Part shown: in pieces, positions 7,974 through 16,062 of the stretch | Layout: each line of letters opens with the position of its first letter | How positions within the stretch are numbered: the stretch's first letter is position 1 | DNA from: Bordetella parapertussis | GTDB lineage: Bacteria > Pseudomonadota > Gammaproteobacteria > Burkholderiales > SG8-41 | Length of the DNA: 42,220 bases | Reading direction: 5' to 3' | Assembly: GCA_945865805.1 (NCBI GenBank) | Contig: CAMBGJ010000003.1 | Location: forward strand, 1 to 42,220 | The notes under the pieces: model-generated | Told to the model about the DNA's origin: nothing | The model's input: only the letters and a program-made list of their open reading frames with translations | The model's database searches: none | Position numbers and translations under genes: made by a program

Positions 7974-8835
7974 GCGCCCGATGTTTGGCCAAAAACGTCA
8001 ACGCAATCTGCGCACACGCATCCGGGTCCGTCGCCCCCACGTGATACCCATCCACCGGTAGCGCGACAATCTCCGCCTGCGGCAGTTTCTCGCGATAGCT
8101 ATCGCTGTCAGTGCGGCTATAACCGTGCCGTGGGGTATCGGTGCTGATCACCAGCGCGGGGCATTTCACCTGATCCAGCGTTTGACCCACGTCGATGCTG
8201 CTCACCCAGCGCATATAGGCGCGCGCGGTTTCGAGGCGCGTGGCCCCCATCAGATTCACCCACCACTCAAAGCCTTCCGGCGGCATGCGCGTCCCCAGAC
8301 GCGGCGGCATGGTCTCGCGCGCCCAGCTTTTAACGCCGTGGGTTTCCATGTGCTGCAGCCAGTCGCGCGGCTGCGGCGGTGCCAGTGGCACAGATGCGAG
8401 CGTGATGGATTTCACCAACGCCGGTTTCAGACGCGCGAGTTCTATCGCCACCAGCCCGCCGCTTTTTGCGCCCATCACGTGCGCGCTGCCGCCACCGAGT
8501 TCGGTGATGATCTTCGCCGCGTGTTCGACAAAACTTTGCGTGCTGAAGGCATCGACATGCGGCACCGCGCTCGATTGCCCAAAGCCCTGTTGATCAAACC
8601 GAATCACGCGATAGTGTCGCGCCAGATGCGGCACCCATGCGCGCCACGCCGGCGTGCTTTCGGTGAAGCCGTGGATCAGCAGCACCGTCTCTGGTGTCGT
8701 CCATGGATCGGTGTAGTCGTTGATTTCATAAAACAGCTTGCCATCGATGATGTTAATGTAAGCCGTTGTTTTAATTGATATATTTTTAAACGTTATTGCG
8801 GACGACTGTTGCTGTCTTTGATGATCTTCGCCCAC
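7960..8835 (-). CDS. alpha/beta hydrolase
   Basis: This is an alpha/beta-hydrolase-fold protein of 291 residues from the GTG at 8835. The oxyanion segment is LLIHGFTES, the region around the usual nucleophile elbow reads VMGAKSGGLVA (Ser in GAKSGG), and the catalytic His is in GYHVGA near the C-terminus. Family resemblance begins only at about INIIDGKLFYEIND. The first 28 residues come from the end of the upstream Bug gene read in another frame plus an AT-rich repeat (8758-8792). No ATG is available in frame between. Start choices are the GTG at 8835, overlapping the Bug gene by 43 bp, or a rare ATT at 8757. Likely an esterase or C-C hydrolase; substrate unknown. Confidence 0.82.
   Translation of the reverse strand: MGEDHQRQQQSSAITFKNISIKTTAYINIIDGKLFYEINDYTDPWTTPETVLLIHGFTESTPAWRAWVPHLARHYRVIRFDQQGFGQSSAVPHVDAFSTQSFVEHAAKIITELGGGSAHVMGAKSGGLVAIELARLKPALVKSITLASVPLAPPQPRDWLQHMETHGVKSWARETMPPRLGTRMPPEGFEWWVNLMGATRLETARAYMRWVSSIDVGQTLDQVKCPALVISTDTPRHGYSRTDSDSYREKLPQAEIVALPVDGYHVGATDPDACAQIALTFLAKHRALIRS
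8758..8792 (+). repeat. AT-rich element, copy 3
   Basis: The T-rich strand is plus (GTAAGCCGTTGTTTTAATTG, then ATATATTTTTAAACG). It fills exactly the space between the stop codon of the Bug gene (8793) and the region where similarity of the hydrolase begins, and so interferes with assigning the hydrolase start. Confidence 0.7.
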
Positions 8836-9761
8836 TTGGCGATGTCCGCGCGGATCACCGCATCAAACTCGCCAGGCGTGTTGCCCACCGCCGTGGCGCC
8901 TTCGCCCGCCAGCGCAGGTGCCATGTCAGACGAGCGCACAATTTTCACCAGCACCTGGTTCAGTCGTTCGACCACGGCGCGCGGCGTACCCGCCGGCGCG
9001 AGAATGCCGTTCCAGCCACGCGCTTCGTAACCCGGCAGCAGATCAGCAATCGGCGGCACATCCGGGAGTTGCGCGTTACGTTGTCTCGCCCCTACACCCA
9101 GCGCGCGTACGCGGCCAGCCTTCACCTGCTGCACCGCCGTACTCACCGAGCCAACCAGGTAAAACTCGATCTCGCCGGACAACAGTGCGGTCAACGCCTG
9201 TGGCCCGCCCTTGTAGACCACCTGCGTGAACTTGATGCCCGCCATCGTACCGAACAACGCCGCCCCCAGTGAACCCATGCTGCCGATGCCGGTGGAACCA
9301 TGATTCAGCAGCCCCGGCTTGACCTTGCCCAGCGCAATGAACTCGGCCAACGTGCGTGCCGGTGATTGCGTGCCGACGATCAGCACCGGCGACACCGCGC
9401 TCACCAGCGTGACCGGCGCGAACGCTGACACCGTGTCATACGGCACATCAGGAAACAGGCTGGGGTTGGTCACATGCGACGGAAACACCATCGCCAGCGT
9501 GTGCCCATCAGGCGCAGCCTTGGCGACAATCAGCGAACCCACAATGCCGCTGGCACCGGGCCGGTTATCAATCACCACCTGCTGCCCCACCGCGTCGCCG
9601 AGCTTGGGCGCGATGTGGCGCGCGAGGATGTCAGTCACGCCACCCGCGCCGCTGGGAATGATCAGGCGAATGGGGCGGGTGGGGAAGTTGTCGGCTGCTG
9701 TAGCCGCATCTACAGCGACTACTTGCGTAACTAAGGCAAGGTAAAGAGTGAGTCGTTTCAT
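8793..9761 (-). CDS. Bug/TctC-family periplasmic solute receptor (third)
   Basis: This is a 322-residue Bug receptor. The start at 9761 gives a standard signal peptide (MKRLTLYLALVTQVVAVDA, cleavage near ATAA), and the mature part begins NFPTRPIRLIIPSGAGG. The frame continues upstream to 9872, but there it merely translates a dRS3-like repeat, so the longer form is rejected. It is about 35% to 40% similar by eye to the other Bug proteins here, so it is not a recent duplicate. It precedes the alpha/beta hydrolase on the same strand, suggesting that the pair takes up and hydrolyses one ester or amide substrate. Confidence 0.9.
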   Translation of the reverse strand: MKRLTLYLALVTQVVAVDAATAADNFPTRPIRLIIPSGAGGVTDILARHIAPKLGDAVGQQVVIDNRPGASGIVGSLIVAKAAPDGHTLAMVFPSHVTNPSLFPDVPYDTVSAFAPVTLVSAVSPVLIVGTQSPARTLAEFIALGKVKPGLLNHGSTGIGSMGSLGAALFGTMAGIKFTQVVYKGGPQALTALLSGEIEFYLVGSVSTAVQQVKAGRVRALGVGARQRNAQLPDVPPIADLLPGYEARGWNGILAPAGTPRAVVERLNQVLVKIVRSSDMAPALAGEGATAVGNTPGEFDAVIRADIAKWAKIIKDSNSRPQ

Positions 9762-9815
9762 GATGAGACTATAGCTTGAACGGGTGGAGTTGGCATAACA
9801 TGCGCAAACCCCTCT

Positions 9816-9902
9816 GCCGTCATTCCCGCGCAGGCGGGAATCCATAACACTGTGCCAGATGGCGCTACGCATGGATTCCCGCTTTCGCGGGAATGACAGC
9901 GC
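9816..9902. repeat. paired dRS3-like inverted element (copy B)
   Basis: The arms at 9816-9848 and 9871-9902 carry ATTCCCGCGCAGGCGGGAAT and ATTCCCGCTTTCGCGGGAAT, flanked by GTCA/TGAC. It lies in the divergent gap between the third Bug gene and the second GST gene, and shares the inner phrase about TGGCACTGT/ACTGTGCCAGATGG with the other copies in one or other orientation. Confidence 0.85.
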
Positions 9903-9962
9903 GGGGTGCAGATAGACGCGCAGCCCACCCCCTTACTTTTTTAGATAGACGCACAACCAACC

Positions 9963-10607
9963 ATGAAACTCACCCTCTGCTGCGCCCCGCAAACCTGCGC
10001 CACCGTGCCCTTCATCACGCTCACCGAGGCGGGTGCGGATTTCGAAGTGATGAATCTCAACTCGCGCACCGGGCAACTGCGCTCACCGGAATTTTTGCAA
10101 TTGAATCCCAAGCACAAGGTGCCGGTGTTGATCATCGACGGTGAGGCGCTGACCGAAAACCTCGCCCTGCAGGTGTGGATCGCGCGCCGTTATCCGGCAG
10201 CCAGGCTGTTGCCGCAAGACCCGCTGCAGGAGATCAAGGCGATTTCGTTGATGTCGTTTTTCGGCTCGGGCATCCACCCGCATCTGACGCCCAATGCGCG
10301 GCCAGAAAATTATTGCGATCTGCCTGGCTCGGCCGACAACGTGAAAAAAGTTGGCAACAAACTGCTGTTTGATGATTTCGCTGTGGTCGAAAAAATGCTG
10401 GAAGGTCGCGAGTGGTTCTTCGATCACTTCACCGCGCCAGACGCGTATTTTTTCTGGTGTTTTCGGCGGGCGATCTCGTTCAAGCTCGATCTGTCGCCAT
10501 TCAAGAACTGCCATGCGCATCTCGCGCGTATGCAACAACGTGCCAGCGCGCAAAAACTGGCGGCGCATGAGAAGCAGGTGATGGAAGAATTCGCTAAGGC
10601 GGCTTGA
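9963..10607 (+). CDS. glutathione S-transferase family protein (second)
   Basis: This is a 214-residue GST. Residues 1-80 form the thioredoxin-like domain, with the TCA segment near the sulfur-activating position, cis-proline in HKVPVLIIDG and the glutathione contact TENLALQVWIA. The remainder is the helical domain. The sequence differs clearly from the GST at 3215, which has a serine-type N-terminus. No strong ribosome binding site is seen before the ATG. The gene stands alone between a dRS3-like element upstream and a GC-rich inverted repeat downstream that probably ends both this transcript and the convergent alkC transcript. Confidence 0.87.
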   Translation: MKLTLCCAPQTCATVPFITLTEAGADFEVMNLNSRTGQLRSPEFLQLNPKHKVPVLIIDGEALTENLALQVWIARRYPAARLLPQDPLQEIKAISLMSFFGSGIHPHLTPNARPENYCDLPGSADNVKKVGNKLLFDDFAVVEKMLEGREWFFDHFTAPDAYFFWCFRRAISFKLDLSPFKNCHAHLARMQQRASAQKLAAHEKQVMEEFAKAA

Positions 10608-10611
10608 TTCC

Positions 10612-10655
10612 CGCCCCTCTCCCTAACCCTCTCCCCGCACGCGGGGCGAGGGGAC
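10612..10655. repeat. CCCTCTCCC-type GC-rich inverted repeat
   Basis: CCCCTCTCCCTAACCCTCTC followed by CCCGCACGCGGGGCGAGGGG can form a strong hairpin (stem CCCTC-CCCGC with GCGGGG-GAGGG). It lies between the convergent ends of the GST and alkC genes. This phrase is a common intergenic repeat in proteobacteria. It lacks a U-tract but may still stop transcription. Confidence 0.65.
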
Positions 10656-10714
10656 CGTGTTTTGGAAATAGGATTCCCTTGAGAGGATGGGAATTTGCAT
10701 AGCGCGCAATGTAG

Positions 10715-11830
10715 TCAACCTGCCAGCAGCACGAACTCCCCCAGCGCCACCGCGCGACCATTAATCACCGCCTCCATCCGATGCACACCGGGATAATGCT
10801 TGCGCGTGGTCAAATCCTTCAGCGAAAGGCGCTTGCTGAACGCCTCAACCGCCTTGGGAGCCAGCGTGATCTGCCGCAGCTTGAATACCTTGGCGCTGAC
10901 TTTGCCGTTGGCTTTGACGTAATGCACGCGCAAATCGATCAGCAAATCTTGAATGCACGCTGACGTGCTGACGACATCAAATGAAATCGTCACGCTCGCG
11001 CCGGGCTTCACGCGCGGCGGCGACACGTCGGCACTTTTCACCGCGACCTTCGCTGTCTTGCCGAATCCCAGCACGCGCAGCGCGCCCGCTTCGCCGCGTT
11101 TCACCGCCGAACGCAGCGCGTGGCGGATGATCCATTGCCGTTCGGCGCTGGCGTTCTTCAACCAACGCTCGGCCGTGGCAAACAACACGTCGGGATGATC
11201 CTTGCCGATGTCGTTGAGGTTGTTCGCCACTGATCGCCGCACGTACAGCGACGGATCGTCTTTCAGCAATTCCAGCAGCGTCAGCACCGGCTGCGGATCG
11301 CGCTGCAACGCGCGCAGCCGTGGTGCCCACGGCAGTCGCGGACGCGTGCCTTCGGACACCAGACGACGCACATGCTCGCTCGGATCAGTCGTCCATTGCC
11401 TGAGCGTGCGTAAACTAGGTATTTGATTTAATTCAATAAATTTTCGTATACTGATTTCTGCGGTAAAGCGCTGAGTCAGCGCGTGCTGCGCGCGCATCGA
11501 CAACTCGAAATGCTCGAGGCCGTGTTGGGCGACATACAAGGTGTGCGGCAAAAACAGAAATGAGGCCATCGGGTTTTTGCCGGGCAGACCTGTAGGTTGA
11601 TCGAGGGACGCAAGCAGAATTTCTATCGCCCGCGGATAAGGGCCCAGCAGATGCGCGTGTAAGGCATTCGCGATCTTGCGCCCGCGCCGCATGAGTTCCA
11701 GCGCCTCGTAACCATCGAGCGCGTCCTGCAAAAACGCCTTTGCGTAAAACCCGGCATGCACCGCTTGAATCATGCGTGCGATGGCACGCGGCATCTGCGC
11801 ACCGTAGTGATTTTTCAGCGGCTCAGCCAT
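10715..11830 (-). CDS. alkC: DNA alkylation repair protein AlkC-like
   Basis: This 371-residue protein matches AlkC-type DNA glycosylases, HEAT-repeat proteins that remove 3-methyl-type lesions. The opening MAEPLKNHYG, the FELSMRAQHALTQRFTAE segment, HVRRLVSEGTRPRLPWAP and SLYVRRSVANNLNDIGKDHP are hallmark blocks. The C-terminal part (about 255-371) is the Ig-like beta domain of AlkC, with HYVKANG, KVFKL and TTRKHYPGVH. An AT-rich patch at 11409-11446 encodes IRKFIELNQIPSLR, where I recall family members reading like SIRPFLERHPE. That patch looks like an inserted or converted copy of the repeat family, with the frame kept. The gene is monocistronic. Confidence 0.85.
   Translation of the reverse strand: MAEPLKNHYGAQMPRAIARMIQAVHAGFYAKAFLQDALDGYEALELMRRGRKIANALHAHLLGPYPRAIEILLASLDQPTGLPGKNPMASFLFLPHTLYVAQHGLEHFELSMRAQHALTQRFTAEISIRKFIELNQIPSLRTLRQWTTDPSEHVRRLVSEGTRPRLPWAPRLRALQRDPQPVLTLLELLKDDPSLYVRRSVANNLNDIGKDHPDVLFATAERWLKNASAERQWIIRHALRSAVKRGEAGALRVLGFGKTAKVAVKSADVSPPRVKPGASVTISFDVVSTSACIQDLLIDLRVHYVKANGKVSAKVFKLRQITLAPKAVEAFSKRLSLKDLTTRKHYPGVHRMEAVINGRAVALGEFVLLAG
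11409..11446 (+). repeat. AT-rich element inside alkC, candidate copy 4
   Basis: The plus strand reads GGTATTTGATTTAATTCAAT and then AAATTTT, preceded by CGTAAACTA. This matches the core of the family with a few differences, inside a gene that is otherwise GC-rich. The segment keeps the alkC frame open. Confidence 0.5.
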
Positions 11831-11937
11831 GCCCGTTACCTACGCGTAGCTGCCGCACGCCGACGGTGGCGTTGCGGCCCACGCGCGGGCACTTTGCGAT
11901 GCGGGAGTGATCAGGCGCATTCTGCTGCTTTCGGAAA

Positions 11938-13278
11938 TTAAAGCGTACGCAATACCCTGGGAAAATAAAGGTGCAGCAACACGCCGCGCCCGGTGAGAAA
12001 ACCCATCACCGCGATCCACAAACCGGCGTTGCCGATCAGCGGCAGCAGTGTGTGGAGCAACAGCAAAAATATCATGAACGATGCGATCATGGTGTTGCGC
12101 ATGATGCGCGTGCGCGTGGCGGCAAGGTATACGCCGTCGTAGGTATACGCCCACACCGAGGCCAGCGGCATCAGCACCGGCCACCACAGATAGCTCGCCG
12201 CCGCCGCACGCACTTCGGGGATGCTGGTCATCAGCGCGATCATGGCGTGGCCGGCCACGGCGTAAATCGCCATGTTGATCAATGCCAGCACGCCGGCCCA
12301 CAGAAACACGATGCGCCGGTCGTGGAGAAACGCCGTGCGGTCGCGCCGCCCGACGGATTCGCCGAGTATCGTTTCAGCCGCGTGCGCCACGCCGTCGAGC
12401 GCGAACGAGGTGAATATCAGAAAGTGATGCAGCACCTGGTTTGCCGCCAGTTGCACGTCGCCGAGCTCGGCGCTTTTCGCCATGAAAAACCCTAGCACCG
12501 ACACCACGCAGATGGTGCGCAAGACGATATCGCTGTTGATCGCCACCATGCGTTTTAACTGCACCGGGTCGAGCAATTTCGTCGGTCTGCCGCTCGCGTT
12601 TTCGCGCGGCAATTCGCGCAGCGTGCGCCACACGCCATGCGCGCCCAGCAGCAGCCCGGCGTATTCCGCAATCAGCGAAGCCGCAGCCACGCCCGGTACG
12701 CCCCAATCGAAGACGAACACAAACAGCATCGCCAGCACGATGTTCACCACGTTGACGAACACTTGAATCACCAGCGGCAACTTGACGTTACGCAGGCCAT
12801 AAAACCAGCCGAAGATGGCGTAAGTGGCGAGCACGGCGGGCATCGACCAGACGCGGATCAGAAAATACTCGCGTGCGTAACGTTCGACTTCGGCGCTGGC
12901 GTTGATCACCCAGAACGCGAACCCCACGATCGGCAGTTGCAGCGCCACGATCGCGCCGCCGATCACGCCCGCCAGCAGCAGTGCCCGCGCGATCATCGCG
13001 CGCACCTCGGCGTGTTCACCCGCGCCGCGCGCCTGCGCCGTCGGCCCAGTGGTGCCCATGCGCAGACAGTTGAACAAATGGTAGAGGTAGTTGAACAACA
13101 TCGCGCCGATGGCCACTGCGCCGATGTAGTACGGCTCAGGCAAATGGCCGACCACGGCGGTATCCACCGCACCCAGCAGCGGCACGGTGACATTGGCCAG
13201 AATGATCGGCCACGCCAGCGTCCATACCTGGCGGTGGGTGTTGACGGGCGTCGCTGCCGTTGATACGCGTTCGGACAT
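11938..13278 (-). CDS. MATE-family efflux transporter (DinF type)
   Basis: This is a 446-residue inner-membrane cation-coupled multidrug antiporter of the MATE family with about twelve hydrophobic segments in two halves. The N-terminal half carries VWTLAWPIILANVTVPLLG and VDTAVVGHL, where the Asp in the first helices is the family's proton/sodium-binding position. GWFYGLRN in the middle is typical of the DinF branch. I chose the ATG at 13278 (MSERVSTAATP) because hydrophobic similarity begins shortly after it. The frame stays open to 13527 without protein-like composition. A 34-residue ORF ends 11 bp upstream and could be a leader. Exported compounds are unknown. Confidence 0.88.
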   Translation of the reverse strand: MSERVSTAATPVNTHRQVWTLAWPIILANVTVPLLGAVDTAVVGHLPEPYYIGAVAIGAMLFNYLYHLFNCLRMGTTGPTAQARGAGEHAEVRAMIARALLLAGVIGGAIVALQLPIVGFAFWVINASAEVERYAREYFLIRVWSMPAVLATYAIFGWFYGLRNVKLPLVIQVFVNVVNIVLAMLFVFVFDWGVPGVAAASLIAEYAGLLLGAHGVWRTLRELPRENASGRPTKLLDPVQLKRMVAINSDIVLRTICVVSVLGFFMAKSAELGDVQLAANQVLHHFLIFTSFALDGVAHAAETILGESVGRRDRTAFLHDRRIVFLWAGVLALINMAIYAVAGHAMIALMTSIPEVRAAAASYLWWPVLMPLASVWAYTYDGVYLAATRTRIMRNTMIASFMIFLLLLHTLLPLIGNAGLWIAVMGFLTGRGVLLHLYFPRVLRTL

Positions 13279-13289
13279 CGCGGGCGCTG

Positions 13290-13394
13290 TTATCCGCTCG
13301 CCAGCGGTTTGCGCCAACGTGGATCGGGCTGGCGCGGGCGGGTGGCAGGTAATGCCGCCAGAGTGAGCGCGAGGATGTTCTGAATTTCTTTCAT
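13290..13394 (-). CDS. possible 34-residue leader peptide upstream of MATE gene
   Basis: The minus strand has ATG at 13394 and TAA at 13290, encoding MKEIQNILALTLAALPA followed by a proline- and arginine-rich tail (TRPRQPDPRWRKPLASG). It ends 11 bp before the MATE start, which itself lacks a good ribosome binding site, so reinitiation after this ORF is a plausible way to translate the pump. There is no obvious binding site before the small ORF, and no homologue known to me. A vestige of another gene is the alternative. Confidence 0.3.
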   Translation of the reverse strand: MKEIQNILALTLAALPATRPRQPDPRWRKPLASG

Positions 13395-13575
13395 ACGGCG
13401 AGCTTAACAAAGGTATCCCGCTGAGACTACATAAACTCTTCGTAGCCGCGCAGGGTAGGTGGACAGAATGGCGTTGGTGAGATTGACCTACAATTCGCTG
13501 TTGCCGCTTCAATACTGGGTTCACCACAAATCCAATAGCCTGAATTCCGACGCAACCTATTTAACCCGAGCCACC

Positions 13576-14559
13576 ATGCAACTCACCATCACAGACGCCA
13601 CCGACCTCGCCGTGCGCGGCCTCACCCGCGCGGGCATGTCGCCGGAAAACGCGCGCATCACCGCCGATCACCTGGTCGATGCCGCGTTGTGCGGCCACGA
13701 ATTTTCCAGTCTGCCTCGCGTGCTGGCGCTCGCCGAGGCCCTGCGTGGTAGGCAGCCAGCGGGTGCCACACGCGTGGTACGCGAGAACCATTGCTCGGCG
13801 CTGCTCGATGGCGGCGACAACGTGGCCTATGTGGTGTCGCTACACGCCATCGACAAGGCAATCGACATCGCACGCAAAAATGGCGTGGCGGTGGTGTGTG
13901 CCAACAACTGCTGGTTCAGCGGGCGTCTCGCGTATTACGTCGAGCGCGCGGCGCGCCAGGGCTTTGTCGCCATGCACACCACCAACTCCACCGCGCGCGT
14001 CGCGCCCTTTGGCGGCGTCGATCGGTTGATGGGCACCAACCCTTTTGCGATGGCGTTTCCGAGTGACGATGATCCGCTGGTAATTGACATCGGCACGTCG
14101 GCAACCACTTGGGGCGATGTGGTGCTGGCGCGCACCAAGGGCGTGCCGCTGCCCGAGGGCGTGGCGGTGAATCCTGCCGGGCAGGCCACCACCGATCCGC
14201 AACAGGCGCTCGATGGCGCGATACTGCCGTGGGGCGGGCCGCGCGGCAGCGGGCTGGCGCTGGTGGTGCAGTTGCTTGGCATCTTGGCTGGCAGCGAACT
14301 GGTGATCGACGACATCAGTAACTATGGTTTGTTTTTCATCGTGATCGATCCCAAGCTCTTTATGCCCAGCGATCAATTTCCGGCACGCATGTCGGCGTTC
14401 CGGCAGGTGGTGACTTCCGCGCGCGCGCAGGCGGACGGCAGCGCGGTGCGCATGCCCGGCGACAGCAGTCAGCAGAAGCGCCGCGCGAATCTGGCCAAGG
14501 GCGTGATCCCGCTCGATAACACGGTATATGCGCGTTTATGCGAGCTCGCTGAGGGTTAA
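13576..14559 (+). CDS. Ldh2/malate-type NAD(P)-dependent dehydrogenase
   Basis: This is a 327-residue member of the Ldh2/MdhG family (malate/L-lactate, ureidoglycolate, sulfolactate and pyrroline-carboxylate reductases with a fold unlike classical LDH). The block AMHTTNSTARVAPFGG and the following GTNPFAMAFP are the family's cofactor loops, and GHEFSSLPRV corresponds to the catalytic His segment near residue 40. The start at 13576 gives the normal N-terminus; upstream in-frame sequence is not conserved in type. Allantoin pathways use a ureidoglycolate dehydrogenase (AllD) of this family, so a link with the purine cluster 3 kb away is possible but unproven. The MmgE/PrpD gene follows after 32 bp. 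Confidence 0.85.
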   Translation: MQLTITDATDLAVRGLTRAGMSPENARITADHLVDAALCGHEFSSLPRVLALAEALRGRQPAGATRVVRENHCSALLDGGDNVAYVVSLHAIDKAIDIARKNGVAVVCANNCWFSGRLAYYVERAARQGFVAMHTTNSTARVAPFGGVDRLMGTNPFAMAFPSDDDPLVIDIGTSATTWGDVVLARTKGVPLPEGVAVNPAGQATTDPQQALDGAILPWGGPRGSGLALVVQLLGILAGSELVIDDISNYGLFFIVIDPKLFMPSDQFPARMSAFRQVVTSARAQADGSAVRMPGDSSQQKRRANLAKGVIPLDNTVYARLCELAEG

Positions 14560-14571
14560 AGGTTGATCTAA

Positions 14572-14600
14572 CGTAACTATTTGATTTTATTATGAATTTT
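14572..14600 (+). repeat. AT-rich element, copy 5
   Basis: CGTAACTATTTGATTTTATT followed by ATGAATTTT. The element fills the 32-bp gap between the dehydrogenase and MmgE/PrpD genes and runs into the coding sequence, so the start codon at 14592 and the first residues (MNF) lie within it. No ribosome binding site remains. Confidence 0.65.
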
Positions 14601-15986
14601 GAAACCACTTCATCATCGCAACACGCCGCGCAATTAATTGAATTCGCCGCCACGCCGGGTGCGCAGCAGGTGCCGCGCTTGGCCTTCGACAACGCCCGGC
14701 GCTGCCTGCTCGATGCCATTGGCTGCGGTCTCTTCGGCGCGAGTCAGCCGTGGTCGCGCATCCTGTCGGCGCAAATGTTCGCGGAAAAGTCCCAGGGTGC
14801 GGCCACCGTATTCGGCCATGCCGCGCTGCTGGCCGCGCCCGCCGCCGCGTTGTGCAACGGCACGGCGATACACGGTTTTGAGCTGGATGATCTCTTGTCG
14901 GCGGCGGTGATACACCCTGGCACGGTGATTGTGCCTGCGGTGCTCGCCGCTGCGCAAGGCGGCAACGCCAGTGGCGAGGCGTTGCTGCGCGCCATCGTCA
15001 TCGGCTACGAAGTCACCGCGCGCATCAGTCTCGCCATGGGTATGGAAGCCTCGCATCGCGGTTTTCACAAAACCAGCGTGGTGGGGCCGGTGGCTTCGGC
15101 CATCGCCGCTGGCTGCGTGCTGCAATTGAGCGCGCCACAGATCACCTGCGCGGCAGGCATCGCAGCGTCGATGGCCTCCGGCGTCAAGGCCTATGTCGCA
15201 GGCGGCGGTGGCGGCATGGTCAAACGTATGCACGCGGGCTGGGCGGCGTCGTCGGGCGTGCGCGCCGCGCTGCTGGCGCGCGACGGCTTTACCGGCCCAG
15301 CGGGCGCGGTGGATGGCCGCTACGGCTTGCTGGAAGTGTTCGGCGGCGCGTCCGCCGATGCCGCGCAACTCACGCAGAATCTGGGTGCGGGCTGGGCCAT
15401 CAACGACGTGTGGTTCAAGGTCTATCCGATCTGCGGTTGGATTCAGGGCGTGGTGCAACTGTTGGGCGCGATGCGGCCAGGCGCACGAGCCTACACAGCG
15501 GGCGAAATCAAAAAAGTCGTCATTGGCACCAGCGCCTTCGCGGTCAAGGGCAACAGCAATGCCAGGCCTGCCGACACCATGGACGCGCAGTACAGCATCC
15601 CCTACTGCGTCGCGGTGGCGCTCACGGGTGATGCGGGCGACCCGCGTGCATTCGATGCCAGCGGCTACACCAACCCGCAATTACTTGAGCTTGCCGCGCG
15701 CGTGGAAACGCGTGTGGATGCCGACTGCGAAGCGGTCTACCCGAAGCGCTTCGGCTCGCGCGTGCAACTGCATCTGACCAATGGGGAGGTCAAAGAAGCG
15801 CTGACGCTGGATCCCCACGGCACGCCCGCCGATCCGTGTTCCGATGAAGAACTGGCTGCCAAATTCATGCGCCTGGCGGCTTTGTCACCGCTAAAAGTGG
15901 ATGGCGTGGCGATCACCCGTGCGGTGGAGCAATTACAGGCGCGTGATTCGCTGCATGAATTGAGCCGTGCGTTACGTGGCGGTTAA
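14592..15986 (+). CDS. MmgE/PrpD family protein
   Basis: This 464-residue member of the MmgE/PrpD family (2-methylcitrate dehydratase and relatives, including itaconate-producing decarboxylases and iminodisuccinate epimerase) has an all-alpha N-terminal domain with NGTAIHGFELDD, the family's signature containing His and two Asp, and a smaller C-terminal alpha/beta domain with KVYPICGWIQ. Members far from prpBC usually act on other branched or amino dicarboxylates, so methylcitrate use is not implied. The start ATG lies inside an AT-rich repeat and no Shine-Dalgarno is present. It probably shares a transcript with the Ldh2-type gene upstream and perhaps with the NIPSNAP gene downstream. Confidence 0.88.
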   Translation: MNFETTSSSQHAAQLIEFAATPGAQQVPRLAFDNARRCLLDAIGCGLFGASQPWSRILSAQMFAEKSQGAATVFGHAALLAAPAAALCNGTAIHGFELDDLLSAAVIHPGTVIVPAVLAAAQGGNASGEALLRAIVIGYEVTARISLAMGMEASHRGFHKTSVVGPVASAIAAGCVLQLSAPQITCAAGIAASMASGVKAYVAGGGGGMVKRMHAGWAASSGVRAALLARDGFTGPAGAVDGRYGLLEVFGGASADAAQLTQNLGAGWAINDVWFKVYPICGWIQGVVQLLGAMRPGARAYTAGEIKKVVIGTSAFAVKGNSNARPADTMDAQYSIPYCVAVALTGDAGDPRAFDASGYTNPQLLELAARVETRVDADCEAVYPKRFGSRVQLHLTNGEVKEALTLDPHGTPADPCSDEELAAKFMRLAALSPLKVDGVAITRAVEQLQARDSLHELSRALRGG

Positions 15987-16062
15987 CCCACATGCACGCA
16001 CTGCGCAGACCAGCCGTAGTATGCTGAGACCGTCCAACTACAAACAATCAGGGAGCAACACC

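Noticed and set aside
9762-9872. N-terminal extension of the third Bug gene
   Set aside because: The extra codons are just the translated dRS3-like repeat (VMDSRLRGND); the signal peptide marks the start at 9761.
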